Shown piece after piece: positions 1-5,692 of a stretch of 7,109 nt of DNA; position 1 is the stretch's first letter, and every line of letters starts with the position of its first letter. A program made the translations under genes and the position numbers. Below the pieces are notes generated by a model. It was not told the origin of the DNA. It searched no databases and saw nothing but the letters and a program-made list of their open reading frames with translations. Location of the stretch: NCBI GenBank assembly GCA_902806105.1, contig CADCVI010000154.1, positions 1-7,109 on the forward strand. Direction: 5' to 3'. This stretch comes from an uncultured Rubrobacteraceae bacterium. GTDB taxonomy: Bacteria; Actinomycetota; Rubrobacteria; Rubrobacterales; Rubrobacteraceae.

Positions 1-759
1 AAAACCGGCCCGGATGAAAGCGCTGACGTGCCGGGCGAGCTCCGAGGGGGCGTCGTAGTTCATGGCGTGGGCCGCCTCCGGCACCACGACGAGCCGCCCA
101 TCGGGCAGGAGGCCGGCCACCTCCCTCGCCCACCACCCCGGTACGATAGGGTCCCGCCCGCCGTGCAAGACGAGCGTCGGCGCCCGGAGCAGGGGCAGCT
201 TCTCCTCGATCCTATCTTCGGCGGCGTACCGGAAGGTGCGCAGGCTCCGCAGGGGACCCGCCGCGAGGAGGTCGAGCCCCTCGATGAGGATCAGTGCCGG
301 AGGCTCGCGCAGGCAATCCAGCGCGAGCCGCGTGGCCTGCTGGAGCAGGTTGCGAGCCCCGGGCTCCATCGTCGGGCCCTGGAGCACGGCCCGCTCCACG
401 CGACCGGGGCTGCGGACGGCGAGCTCGGCTATAACCTGGCAGCCCATCGAGTTCCCCACGAGCACGGCGCTCCCGAGGCCCGTCGCCTCCATCCAGCCGT
501 CGAGGGCGCGGGCGAGCCCGGGGATGTCCAGCGCGCGAGGGGGCTTCTGGCTCCTGCCGAAGCCGGGCAGGTCGGGGGCGTAGACCCTGTAGCATGGGGC
601 GAGGTTCGAGAGCGTCGGGATCATGTACCGGCTCGAAACGATCAGCCCGTGCACCAGGACCACCACCGGGGCCTCCTCGGGCATCGGACCCGCCGGCACT
701 CGCGCATGCATACGAAGACCGTCGACGACGGTCCAGCGGCTCTCCGTCTTCCCCTTCAA
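1..759 (-). CDS. Alpha/beta-fold hydrolase, 3' end cut by window edge
   Basis: Translating the minus strand gives an open frame of 253 codons that runs off the left edge, so the last residues are missing. It shows a full alpha/beta-hydrolase pattern: a strand followed by the oxyanion motif VHG (His37-Gly38), the nucleophile elbow GNSMG with Ser104, the acid in HGGRDPIVP (Asp203) and the catalytic His231 in EAAHAMNY. The segment of roughly residues 110-190 between elbow and acid would form the cap. The family includes esterases, haloperoxidases and C-C bond (MhpC-like) hydrolases; the sequence does not say which, and the likely substrate is a small ester or ketone. No signal peptide is seen, so it should be cytoplasmic. 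An in-frame TAG at 799-801 leaves TTG at 757-759 as the only usable start, with AGGGGG and GGAG upstream. It points away from the small plus-strand gene at 1113. Family call is firm; substrate unknown. Confidence 0.93.
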   Translation of the reverse strand, partial: MKGKTESRWTVVDGLRMHARVPAGPMPEEAPVVVLVHGLIVSSRYMIPTLSNLAPCYRVYAPDLPGFGRSQKPPRALDIPGLARALDGWMEATGLGSAVLVGNSMGCQVIAELAVRSPGRVERAVLQGPTMEPGARNLLQQATRLALDCLREPPALILIEGLDLLAAGPLRSLRTFRYAAEDRIEEKLPLLRAPTLVLHGGRDPIVPGWWAREVAGLLPDGRLVVVPEAAHAMNYDAPSELARHVSAFIRAGF

Positions 760-1112
760 CGGCTCCGGCCCCCTGGCCCACTCTCCAGATTCACGTCGCT
801 ACCTTATATGCATGTGGGCTCGACGTCCGGGCTGAGCCGGGGTTCGCTCTGGGTACGACCTCGCTGCGGGATCCCGTGGCGAGACTTCCGCGTACGCAAG
901 ACCTGCATACGGCCTTCTAGCTCGCCCATACAGTGAAACGACTAAAAGCCCCCGTCAGTAGGGAAAGACCGACGTCGGGCCTTCCTTGCGGCCAGTGGGT
1001 CCAGCCCTCGCTGACGAGCCTGCTGCCAACCGCAACTTATGGACTCGTCCCTCTACGTAACCGTGCAAATTACGATATTCTCGAAGTTACGGTAAGCCAC
1101 AAGGGGATAAGG
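760..1112. other. Divergent intergenic region, hydrolase / small membrane protein
   Basis: No convincing gene is seen here. A plus-strand open frame beginning at 933 runs into the gene at 1113, but its first 60 codons have no coding character and no ribosome-binding site. On the minus strand TATAAG (803-808) is a possible -10 box for the hydrolase, without a good -35. Palindromes include CCGACGTCGG (969-978), a GGCTC/GAGCC pair (817-821 and 834-838), and the TTACG/CGTAA cluster at 1056-1091 listed separately. Confidence 0.5.
1056..1091. promoter_or_regulatory. TTACG/CGTAA inverted-repeat cluster before small gene
   Basis: CGTAAC (1056-1061) is the exact reverse complement of GTTACG (1086-1091), and another TTACG lies between them (1070-1074), forming an inner CGTAA-N9-TTACG dyad. 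The cluster ends about 20 bases before the start codon of the small membrane protein and overlaps the A/T-rich TACGAT (1071-1076), a poor -10 candidate. This is where a repressor or activator site would be expected. The half-sites are short and could occur by chance. Confidence 0.3.
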
Positions 1113-1298
1113 ATGACGAGCCGCAACGAGCACAGTAGTAGGCGGTTGAGAATGAGCATGTGGCTAGCGATCTCCGCAGCACTTCTAGGGATGGCCTCCG
1201 TGGACGGTTTCGATGTGGTCGCCGGGGTACTCTTGGTGGTGGTACTGGTCTTGACCTATCTCACCGGTAGAGAAATCTTCGCCAGGCGGGACTCTTAA
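1113..1298 (+). CDS. Small two-helix membrane protein, hypothetical
   Basis: A 61-residue protein that I do not recognise. The first 13 residues are polar and basic (MTSRNEHSSRRLR). Two hydrophobic segments follow, roughly residues 15-28 and 34-50, joined by a short acidic turn (DGFD). The C-terminus is basic (GREIFARRDS). The positive-inside rule suggests a hairpin with both ends in the cytoplasm. The ATG at 1113 is preferred because AAGGGG (1101-1106) sits six bases upstream; the frame is open back to 933, but that extension looks non-coding. It stands alone, divergent from the hydrolase, with no partner gene on its strand nearby. A weak TAACC/GGTTA pair (1296-1300 and 1310-1314) overlaps its stop, without a T tract. 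It could be a small stress or envelope protein. The hydrophobic pattern and ribosome-binding site are visible; any function would be guesswork. Confidence 0.6.
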   Translation: MTSRNEHSSRRLRMSMWLAISAALLGMASVDGFDVVAGVLLVVVLVLTYLTGREIFARRDS

Positions 1299-1787
1299 CC
1301 TGGAGGGACGGTTACCTATCCTGCTTGCAAACCTATGCGAACAGCTCGTAAACGGCGAGTCGTCACGATGCCGTTGAGGAGTCCGTTCTTTATACTCTTC
1401 AGTAGAAGCTCCGCCGAACGTTCGTAGCGTTCAGGGGCTGCTCCAGTAGTGGCGAGTCGCGATGGTTGGTCGGAGCGGCCATGGCTCCGAGCGGTATGCA
1501 TTGGCGTCTACGACCGTGGAGCGTTTGATGCCGTGCTTTCCCGGCTACGGGCTCGGCGTCCCGAGACAGCAACCAGACCAGCGCCGCCTTGAGGCTGGAG
1601 GCAGGGTCTCGACAAGGTCCGTGCCCCGGAAGAGATGCCGTTACTGCGCCCGCAGATGCTCCTCATCGGGGGAGCCAGGGATAGGGGCGGTGTTTTACCT
1701 GGCCCTCGCGTGGCGCGCGTATGCTCTCGAATCCGAGAGGCTTCTTCTCGCGACGCGAGCGACGGCCCCGGTTCGTGCGCGGCGGGC
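1299..1787. other. Gene-poor spacer downstream of the multicopper oxidase
   Basis: Nearly 490 bases without a gene I can support. A plus-strand frame of 47 codons (1449-1592) has G/C-rich third positions and a protein-like composition but no clear ribosome-binding site and no recognisable family; it may be a decayed fragment. A 61-codon minus-strand frame (1316-1501) is no better. Short inverted repeats are AACGGC/GCCGTT (1351-1356 and 1370-1375), the palindrome CGAACGTTCG (1415-1424), and CTCGCGACGCGAG (1747-1759). No transposase, terminal repeats or RNA gene are visible. Confidence 0.5.
1724..1739. terminator. Possible weak terminator hairpin
   Basis: CTCTCG and CGAGAG form a 6-bp stem with a four-base loop, 49 bases beyond the stop of the multicopper oxidase on the minus strand. 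On the minus strand no T run follows; on the plus strand it is followed by the pyrimidine stretch CTTCTTCTC. It is the only compact hairpin soon after the oxidase gene, so it may contribute to termination, but it lacks the hallmark of an intrinsic terminator. Confidence 0.25.
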
Positions 1788-3293
1788 CTACGCCTTCTCT
1801 CTCACCTCGTACTGGAGCATCATGTCGTGGTCCTCGTGCTCCGTGACGTGGCAGTGGAACGGGTACCTGCGGACGAAGTCGCCGGGGTTCGGCCCTATGG
1901 GAACCTCCGGCCACTTCAGGAGGACCCGCGCCGTGTCGTTCGGGCCGAGAAAGACGGTATCCTTCCATCCCCTCTCGTCGGCGTTCGGCGGCTTGCCATT
2001 ACGGCTGAGGATCTTGAAGTTGATCAGGTGCAGGTGGATGGGGTGGATCCAGCCGCCGCCGTTGTTCTCGAACTCCCAGATCTCGGTCTCTCCCTCGCGG
2101 GGAGCCGCGTCTACGCGATGCTCGTCCCAGATTTTGTCGTTTATGGTCCAGAACCCCCCGTTGCGCTTGAACTCCCACCGCCTCGTCCTGACGACCTGGG
2201 AGAGATCGGTCGGCAGGTGCGTGGGGTCTACCTGGTGCTCCGGCGGGCAGATCACGTCCGGGATGGTACTGTCGTCCTTCGCCTTCCTGACCACGTCGAA
2301 GCGCATGACCGTCGCCATCTCCTTGTCGCCCTTCAGGTTCCGCAGGAAGATCCGGGTGCCCACGGGGTACTCTGAGAAATCTACGACGACCACGTGCCGC
2401 TCGGCGGGGGAGGTCGAGAACGAGCGCAGGGGGACGGGCTTCTCTACGAGGCCGCCCTCGGTACCTACAAGGTGCATGGGCCTGCCAGTGGAGAGCGAGA
2501 GCTCGTATGGCCTCGCGTTGGAGGCGTTGAGGATCCGGAAGCGGTACTTGCGGGCGGAGACCTCCATGCGCGGCCAGGGCTTCCCGTTTACCAGGAGAAC
2601 GTTGCCCTCCAGACCGTTGGTGCTGTGGTCGTCGGGGCCGAAGGGGTAATCTAGCGTGCCGTCCGCGTTGAAGAGCTTGTCCTGGATCACCAGAGGAACC
2701 TGGAACTCGCCCTGCGGCAACGGCACGTTGTCCTCGAAGTCGTCCTCCAGCAGGTATCCGCCCGCGAGCCCCCGGTAGACGTTCAGCGCGGTTGAGTGCT
2801 CGGCATGGTCGTGGAACCACATGGTGCGGGCGTTCTGTTGGTTGGGGTAGAAGTAGTCCTTGTACCGTCCGGGCTGTATCAGGTCGCTGGGGTGACCGTC
2901 GGAGTCGCCATCCACGTACCCACCGTGCAGGTGGACCGACGTAGGAGAGTCGAGCCTGTTCGCGTGCCGGACGACGACCGGGCGCCCCTTCCTCGCCTGT
3001 ATAATGGGGCCGATGAAGAGACCGTTGTAGGCCCAGACCGGCGTCTTTTTGCCGGGGAGTATGCTGGCCTCGGACTCCCTCGCGGTCAGCTCGTAGAAGT
3101 CCGTGGTGGGGGTCGAGCGCGCAGGGTCGGGCTTCAGAACCTCCGGCAGCGGCAGATGGGCCTGAAAGGGCTTCGGCAATTGCCTGAGCGGCTCCGGCCC
3201 ACCGGTTCTGGCGGTGCGCGCCGTAAGTGGAAGGGCGAGAGCCGCGCTGCCCAGCAAGCTAAGCTTCAGCATCTCCCGACGAGTAAGCTTCAT
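1788..3293 (-). CDS. CotA-like multicopper oxidase (laccase/bilirubin oxidase type), Tat-exported
   Basis: A 501-residue three-cupredoxin oxidase that should oxidise phenolic, pyrrole or metal substrates with one electron each and reduce O2 to water at a trinuclear copper centre. All ligands are present: HLHG (His121, His123), FHDH (His161, His163), HPIHLH (His417, His420, His422) and HCHVTEHEDHDMM (His480, Cys481, His482, His486). Met491 is the axial type 1 ligand, ten residues after Cys481 as in Bacillus CotA. Segments such as NGKPWPRMEVSARKYRFRILNAS (rough span 236-258) closely follow CotA, whose length (about 513) is also similar. The N-terminus TRREMLK followed by a hydrophobic stretch to residue 22 is a twin-arginine signal, implying export in folded form. 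No Met-rich insert is seen, arguing against a CueO-like cuprous oxidase. ATG at 3291-3293 has GTGAGG seven bases upstream. Single-gene unit with no copper chaperone or spore gene beside it; natural substrate unknown. Confidence 0.97.
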   Translation of the reverse strand: MKLTRREMLKLSLLGSAALALPLTARTARTGGPEPLRQLPKPFQAHLPLPEVLKPDPARSTPTTDFYELTARESEASILPGKKTPVWAYNGLFIGPIIQARKGRPVVVRHANRLDSPTSVHLHGGYVDGDSDGHPSDLIQPGRYKDYFYPNQQNARTMWFHDHAEHSTALNVYRGLAGGYLLEDDFEDNVPLPQGEFQVPLVIQDKLFNADGTLDYPFGPDDHSTNGLEGNVLLVNGKPWPRMEVSARKYRFRILNASNARPYELSLSTGRPMHLVGTEGGLVEKPVPLRSFSTSPAERHVVVVDFSEYPVGTRIFLRNLKGDKEMATVMRFDVVRKAKDDSTIPDVICPPEHQVDPTHLPTDLSQVVRTRRWEFKRNGGFWTINDKIWDEHRVDAAPREGETEIWEFENNGGGWIHPIHLHLINFKILSRNGKPPNADERGWKDTVFLGPNDTARVLLKWPEVPIGPNPGDFVRRYPFHCHVTEHEDHDMMLQYEVREKA

Positions 3294-3612
3294 ACCAATA
3301 CCTCACTTCGGATCATGACGAGAGAGCATCCTCGTCGCCCACCGTCCGACTGGTTGCAACAACATGCTATGTTCGGACGAAATCGTGGACAAGATTTCTT
3401 TTGAGCTATCTATTACTAGCGCTCCTGTACCGGTTTGGAAGAACAAGCTGCGGCCCGCGGCAGCGGGTACGAAGCGCGCCTCGATTCGTCGAACGCTCTG
3501 GCGGCTGGCCGGGGGCGCGTCGGGCCCGTGACGCCGTTGCGCGATCCGGTGGCTCTCCTCTTCCGGGTTCGGGGGTGCTTTACTGGACCCTCGTGGGTAG
3601 AAGGTGTACGGA
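3294..3612. other. Intergenic region between divergent oxidase and sulfotransferase
   Basis: The side near the oxidase holds its ribosome-binding site, a candidate promoter and nested inverted repeats, listed separately. For the plus strand, TGGACA (3386-3391) and TATTAC (3411-3416) could be a promoter for the sulfotransferase, but the 19-base spacing is long. The rest (about 3420-3612) is very G/C-rich, with a CCCGC-GGCA-GCGGG hairpin (3454-3467), TCGA-TTCG-TCGA (3481-3492) and the palindrome CGGGCCCG (3521-3528). No gene is supported; frames here are open only because stops are rare at this composition. Confidence 0.45.
3343..3392 (-). promoter_or_regulatory. Candidate oxidase promoter with nested operator-like dyads
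   Basis: On the minus strand TTGTCC (3387-3392) and TAGCAT (3364-3369), 17 bases apart, each match four of six bases of the consensus -35 and -10. The -10 lies inside the dyad AACAT-GCT-ATGTT (3361-3373), which directly abuts the palindrome GTTGCAAC (3353-3360). Both sit inside a wider perfect 7-bp inverted repeat, CGTCCGA (3343-3349) and TCGGACG (3373-3379). Three inverted repeats stacked on the probable polymerase site suggest a repressor-type operator. It does not resemble the G/C-tract operators known for CsoR. The regulator is not in this window. Confidence 0.4.
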
Positions 3613-4458
3613 GTGGGCGAGAGACGGAAGACGAGGGGGCGGAGCTTGGCGGGTACGCGGCGGTCATTGGGTGGCTTGGTAGAAGGGTTTCTTGCGGGGA
3701 GGCCGAACGAGTATCTACGCCTCGGGATGGTCCACCTCCTGCCCGGCGTGGTGCCGCTCTACGTCGTCAACGAGTTTCCGAAATCCGGCGGCACCTGGGT
3801 GGGGCAGATGCTCGGGCGCGCCCTGGACGTCCCCTTCCCGCGGAACCGGCTGCCCGTGCTGCGGCCCTCCATCATGCACGGCCACTATCTCAGCCCGTTC
3901 GGAATGATGAACGCGACGGTCGCCTGGCGCGACGGGCGCGACGTGATGGTCTCCTGGTACCACCAGTGCCTCTCGCCCCACGAGTACAACGACGAGCAGG
4001 TGCGACAGGCCCGGGAGGAGCTCCCCTTCGACGACTACGACGACGTCTACGGCAACCTGCCGGCGTTTATCGAGTGGGCGTTTACCCGCCCGCGCGCCCC
4101 ACGCTTCACCTGGTCGGACTTCGTCCGCCGCTGGCACGGGCGCGAGGACGCCGTCCACGTGCGCTACGAGGACCTGCGCCGCGACCCCGCCGGAGAGCTC
4201 TACCGCATGGTCGAGGAGCTTACCGGTGACAAGATAAGCCTCACGAGGGCGCGCGAGATCGTGGACGAGTTCTCCTTCGAGAAGCAGGCGGGCCGGAAGT
4301 CGGGCGAGGAGAACAGAAAGAGCTTTCTACGCAAGGGCGTCGTCGGGGAGTGGAAGGAACGGTTCAGTCCCGAGGCACGCCGCGTCTTCGACAGCTACGC
4401 CGGCAAGGAGCTCGTGCTCCTCGGCTACGAGAGGGATCACGCCTGGGCTGAGGGCTGA
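3613..4458 (+). CDS. PAPS-dependent sulfotransferase
   Basis: A 281-residue enzyme of the Sulfotransfer_1 family, which moves sulfate from PAPS to a hydroxyl or amine on a glycan, lipid or small molecule. The 5'-phosphosulfate loop PKSGGTW is at residues 56-62. The 3'-phosphate site RDGRDVMVSWY is at 106-116, with its conserved Arg and Ser. The C-terminal GxxGxWK motif (GVVGEWK) is at 242-248, and a YEDL element is near 185-188. His89 or His91 in MHGHY is a candidate general base. No signal peptide or membrane helix is clear, so it should act in the cytoplasm. GTG at 3613 is chosen because AGAAGG (3599-3604) lies eight bases upstream; GTG at 3604, three codons earlier, is possible but has no well-spaced site. 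Its end converges on the glycosyltransferase gene with 21 bases between, and no T-rich terminator separates them. That context hints at a glycan or glycolipid acceptor, but the acceptor cannot be read from the sequence. No PAPS synthesis genes are in view. Confidence 0.92.
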   Translation: MGERRKTRGRSLAGTRRSLGGLVEGFLAGRPNEYLRLGMVHLLPGVVPLYVVNEFPKSGGTWVGQMLGRALDVPFPRNRLPVLRPSIMHGHYLSPFGMMNATVAWRDGRDVMVSWYHQCLSPHEYNDEQVRQAREELPFDDYDDVYGNLPAFIEWAFTRPRAPRFTWSDFVRRWHGREDAVHVRYEDLRRDPAGELYRMVEELTGDKISLTRAREIVDEFSFEKQAGRKSGEENRKSFLRKGVVGEWKERFSPEARRVFDSYAGKELVLLGYERDHAWAEG

Positions 4459-4479
4459 GGGTAAGGCTGCGAGCCCCCG

Positions 4480-5667
4480 CTACTCCGAGGACTTCACGTC
4501 CGTGAGGGCGTCCCGGTAGAGCCCCTCTACCCTGCGGACCATGTTCTCGTGGCTGAACTCGGTGCCGGCCCTCAGGCGTCCCGCCTCGCCCATCCGCCGG
4601 GCGAGCTCCGGGTCCCTGAGCAGGCCCAGGAGGGCGTCGCCCAGGGCGCGGGGGTCGCCGGGCGGAACAAGGAGGCCCTCCCCACCGCTACGTATCTGGG
4701 AGGGGATGCCGCCCACCCTGCTCGCGACGACGGGTACCCCGGCGGCCATCGCCTCCAGGACGACGAGCGGGGTGCCCTCGCTCACGGAGGGGACCGCGAC
4801 GACGTCCATCAGCTCTATAAGCGCCTGCGCGTCCGGGCGGAAGCCCAGGAACATCACGCGCCCGCGTATCCCGAGGTTTTCGGCCAGCACGAGCATCTCC
4901 TGCCTCAGGGGACCATCGCCGACGACGACGAAACGGGCCTCCGGCAGTCCTTCCGCCACGCGGGCCGCGGCCTCCAGAAAGCTCTTCACGCCCTTCTCGG
5001 GCTGGAGCCTCGCGACCACCCCCACCACGGGGCCCCCGCCCAGCAGGTCCGCCGGGAGCGGTAGGACGTCTCCGTGTACCTCCCGGGCCGGGGGGACGGA
5101 GTTCGGGACGACGGATATCCTGTCGGGCGGCACCCGGTCCCGTTCGATCAGGCGCCGCTTTATCGCGCCGGAGACCGCGATCACGCGCGCCACGCGACGG
5201 TACATCCAGGCGCTGAACAGGCGCCCGCTCGTGCCCTGCCAGAGCGCCTCCGTGTGCTCCGTGACGATGAGCGGAACGCCGGTCCCGACCGCTGCGAGCG
5301 CGGAGGCTGCGGCGCTCGAGTAGACGTGCGCGTGCACGAGGTCGAAGCTCTCCCCCATCAGGAGCTTCCGCAGCCCCCGCGCGTAGGGCAGGCTCACCCG
5401 CCGCTTTACTATCTTCCCCACGAGAGGGTGCACGGGTATGCGCGCCGCCTCCAGGGGCTCCGCGAGCGAGCCCGGAACGGAGCAGGCCACGCTTACGGCG
5501 TGGCCCTCGCGGTGGAGGGCCAGCACCAGGTCCACGACGTGTCGCTCGGCGCCGCCCACGTCCAGCGAGTCGACGGCGAACAGCAACCGGAGCGGGCCGC
5601 CGCCCCGTGCGGACGGCGGTCCTTCACGCTCCAGGCGCAGGTCCCACTCGCCGCGGGAGGTACCCAC
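4480..5667 (-). CDS. GT4-family (GT-B fold) glycosyltransferase
   Basis: A 395-residue retaining glycosyltransferase. The N-terminal acceptor domain begins near residue 26 with LRLLFAVDSLDVGGAERHV, whose GGAERH loop is typical of the family, followed by HAH (112-114) and TEHTE (136-140). The C-terminal donor domain carries VVARLQPEKG (217-226), VGDGPL (249-254) and the nucleotide-sugar EX7E motif from Glu297 to Glu305 (EGTPLVVLE). No membrane span is obvious; such enzymes usually work at the inner face of the membrane or in the cytosol. GTG at 5667 has GGAG seven bases upstream; the first 25 residues are low-complexity and poorly conserved in appearance, so a later start is possible. It lies 25 bases downstream of the inositol-phosphate synthase and is very probably co-transcribed with it. 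It does not show the MshA-type N-terminus expected for mycothiol synthesis. Donor and acceptor are unknown; an inositol-containing acceptor is inferred only from the neighbour. Confidence 0.95.
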   Translation of the reverse strand: MGTSRGEWDLRLEREGPPSARGGGPLRLLFAVDSLDVGGAERHVVDLVLALHREGHAVSVACSVPGSLAEPLEAARIPVHPLVGKIVKRRVSLPYARGLRKLLMGESFDLVHAHVYSSAAASALAAVGTGVPLIVTEHTEALWQGTSGRLFSAWMYRRVARVIAVSGAIKRRLIERDRVPPDRISVVPNSVPPAREVHGDVLPLPADLLGGGPVVGVVARLQPEKGVKSFLEAAARVAEGLPEARFVVVGDGPLRQEMLVLAENLGIRGRVMFLGFRPDAQALIELMDVVAVPSVSEGTPLVVLEAMAAGVPVVASRVGGIPSQIRSGGEGLLVPPGDPRALGDALLGLLRDPELARRMGEAGRLRAGTEFSHENMVRRVEGLYRDALTDVKSSE

Positions 5668-5692
5668 GACAGCGCTCCGCCCTTAGCTCACC

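Noticed and set aside
28..936. Long plus-strand open frame of about 300 codons antisense to the hydrolase
   Set aside because: Its translation is rich in Arg, Pro, Gly and His without any domain, while the opposite strand encodes a hydrolase with a full catalytic triad. It is open only because of high GC.
933..1112. N-terminal extension of the small membrane protein back to 933
   Set aside because: There is no ribosome-binding site, and the translation looks like non-coding sequence. The ATG at 1113 has a well-placed AAGGGG.
1316..1501. A 61-codon minus-strand frame in the spacer
   Set aside because: There is no ribosome-binding site, no hydrophobic or domain pattern, and short inverted repeats run through it; chance openness is the simpler reading.
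1720..1740. Resemblance of CTCTCGAATCCGAGAG to a tRNA T-arm
   Set aside because: The loop is four bases instead of seven, and no acceptor, D or anticodon arms fit around it.
1462..2649. Plus-strand open frame of 395 codons antisense to the oxidase
   Set aside because: The overlapped minus-strand frame has all multicopper oxidase motifs. The plus-strand product has skewed composition and no recognisable motif.
3435..4229. Second plus-strand frame overlapping the sulfotransferase
   Set aside because: It is a shifted reading of the same DNA with Arg/Pro-rich composition. The sulfotransferase frame holds all conserved motifs.
4445..4461. Tandem GGGCTGA repeat at the end of the sulfotransferase gene
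   Set aside because: Only two copies, partly coding for Ala-Glu-Gly; too short to imply a repeat element or slippage site of note.
4480..5667. Assignment of the glycosyltransferase as MshA (mycothiol) because it follows inositol-phosphate synthase
   Set aside because: The N-terminal acceptor region has the general GGAERH pattern of GT4 enzymes rather than the MshA signature, and no other mycothiol gene is in the window.
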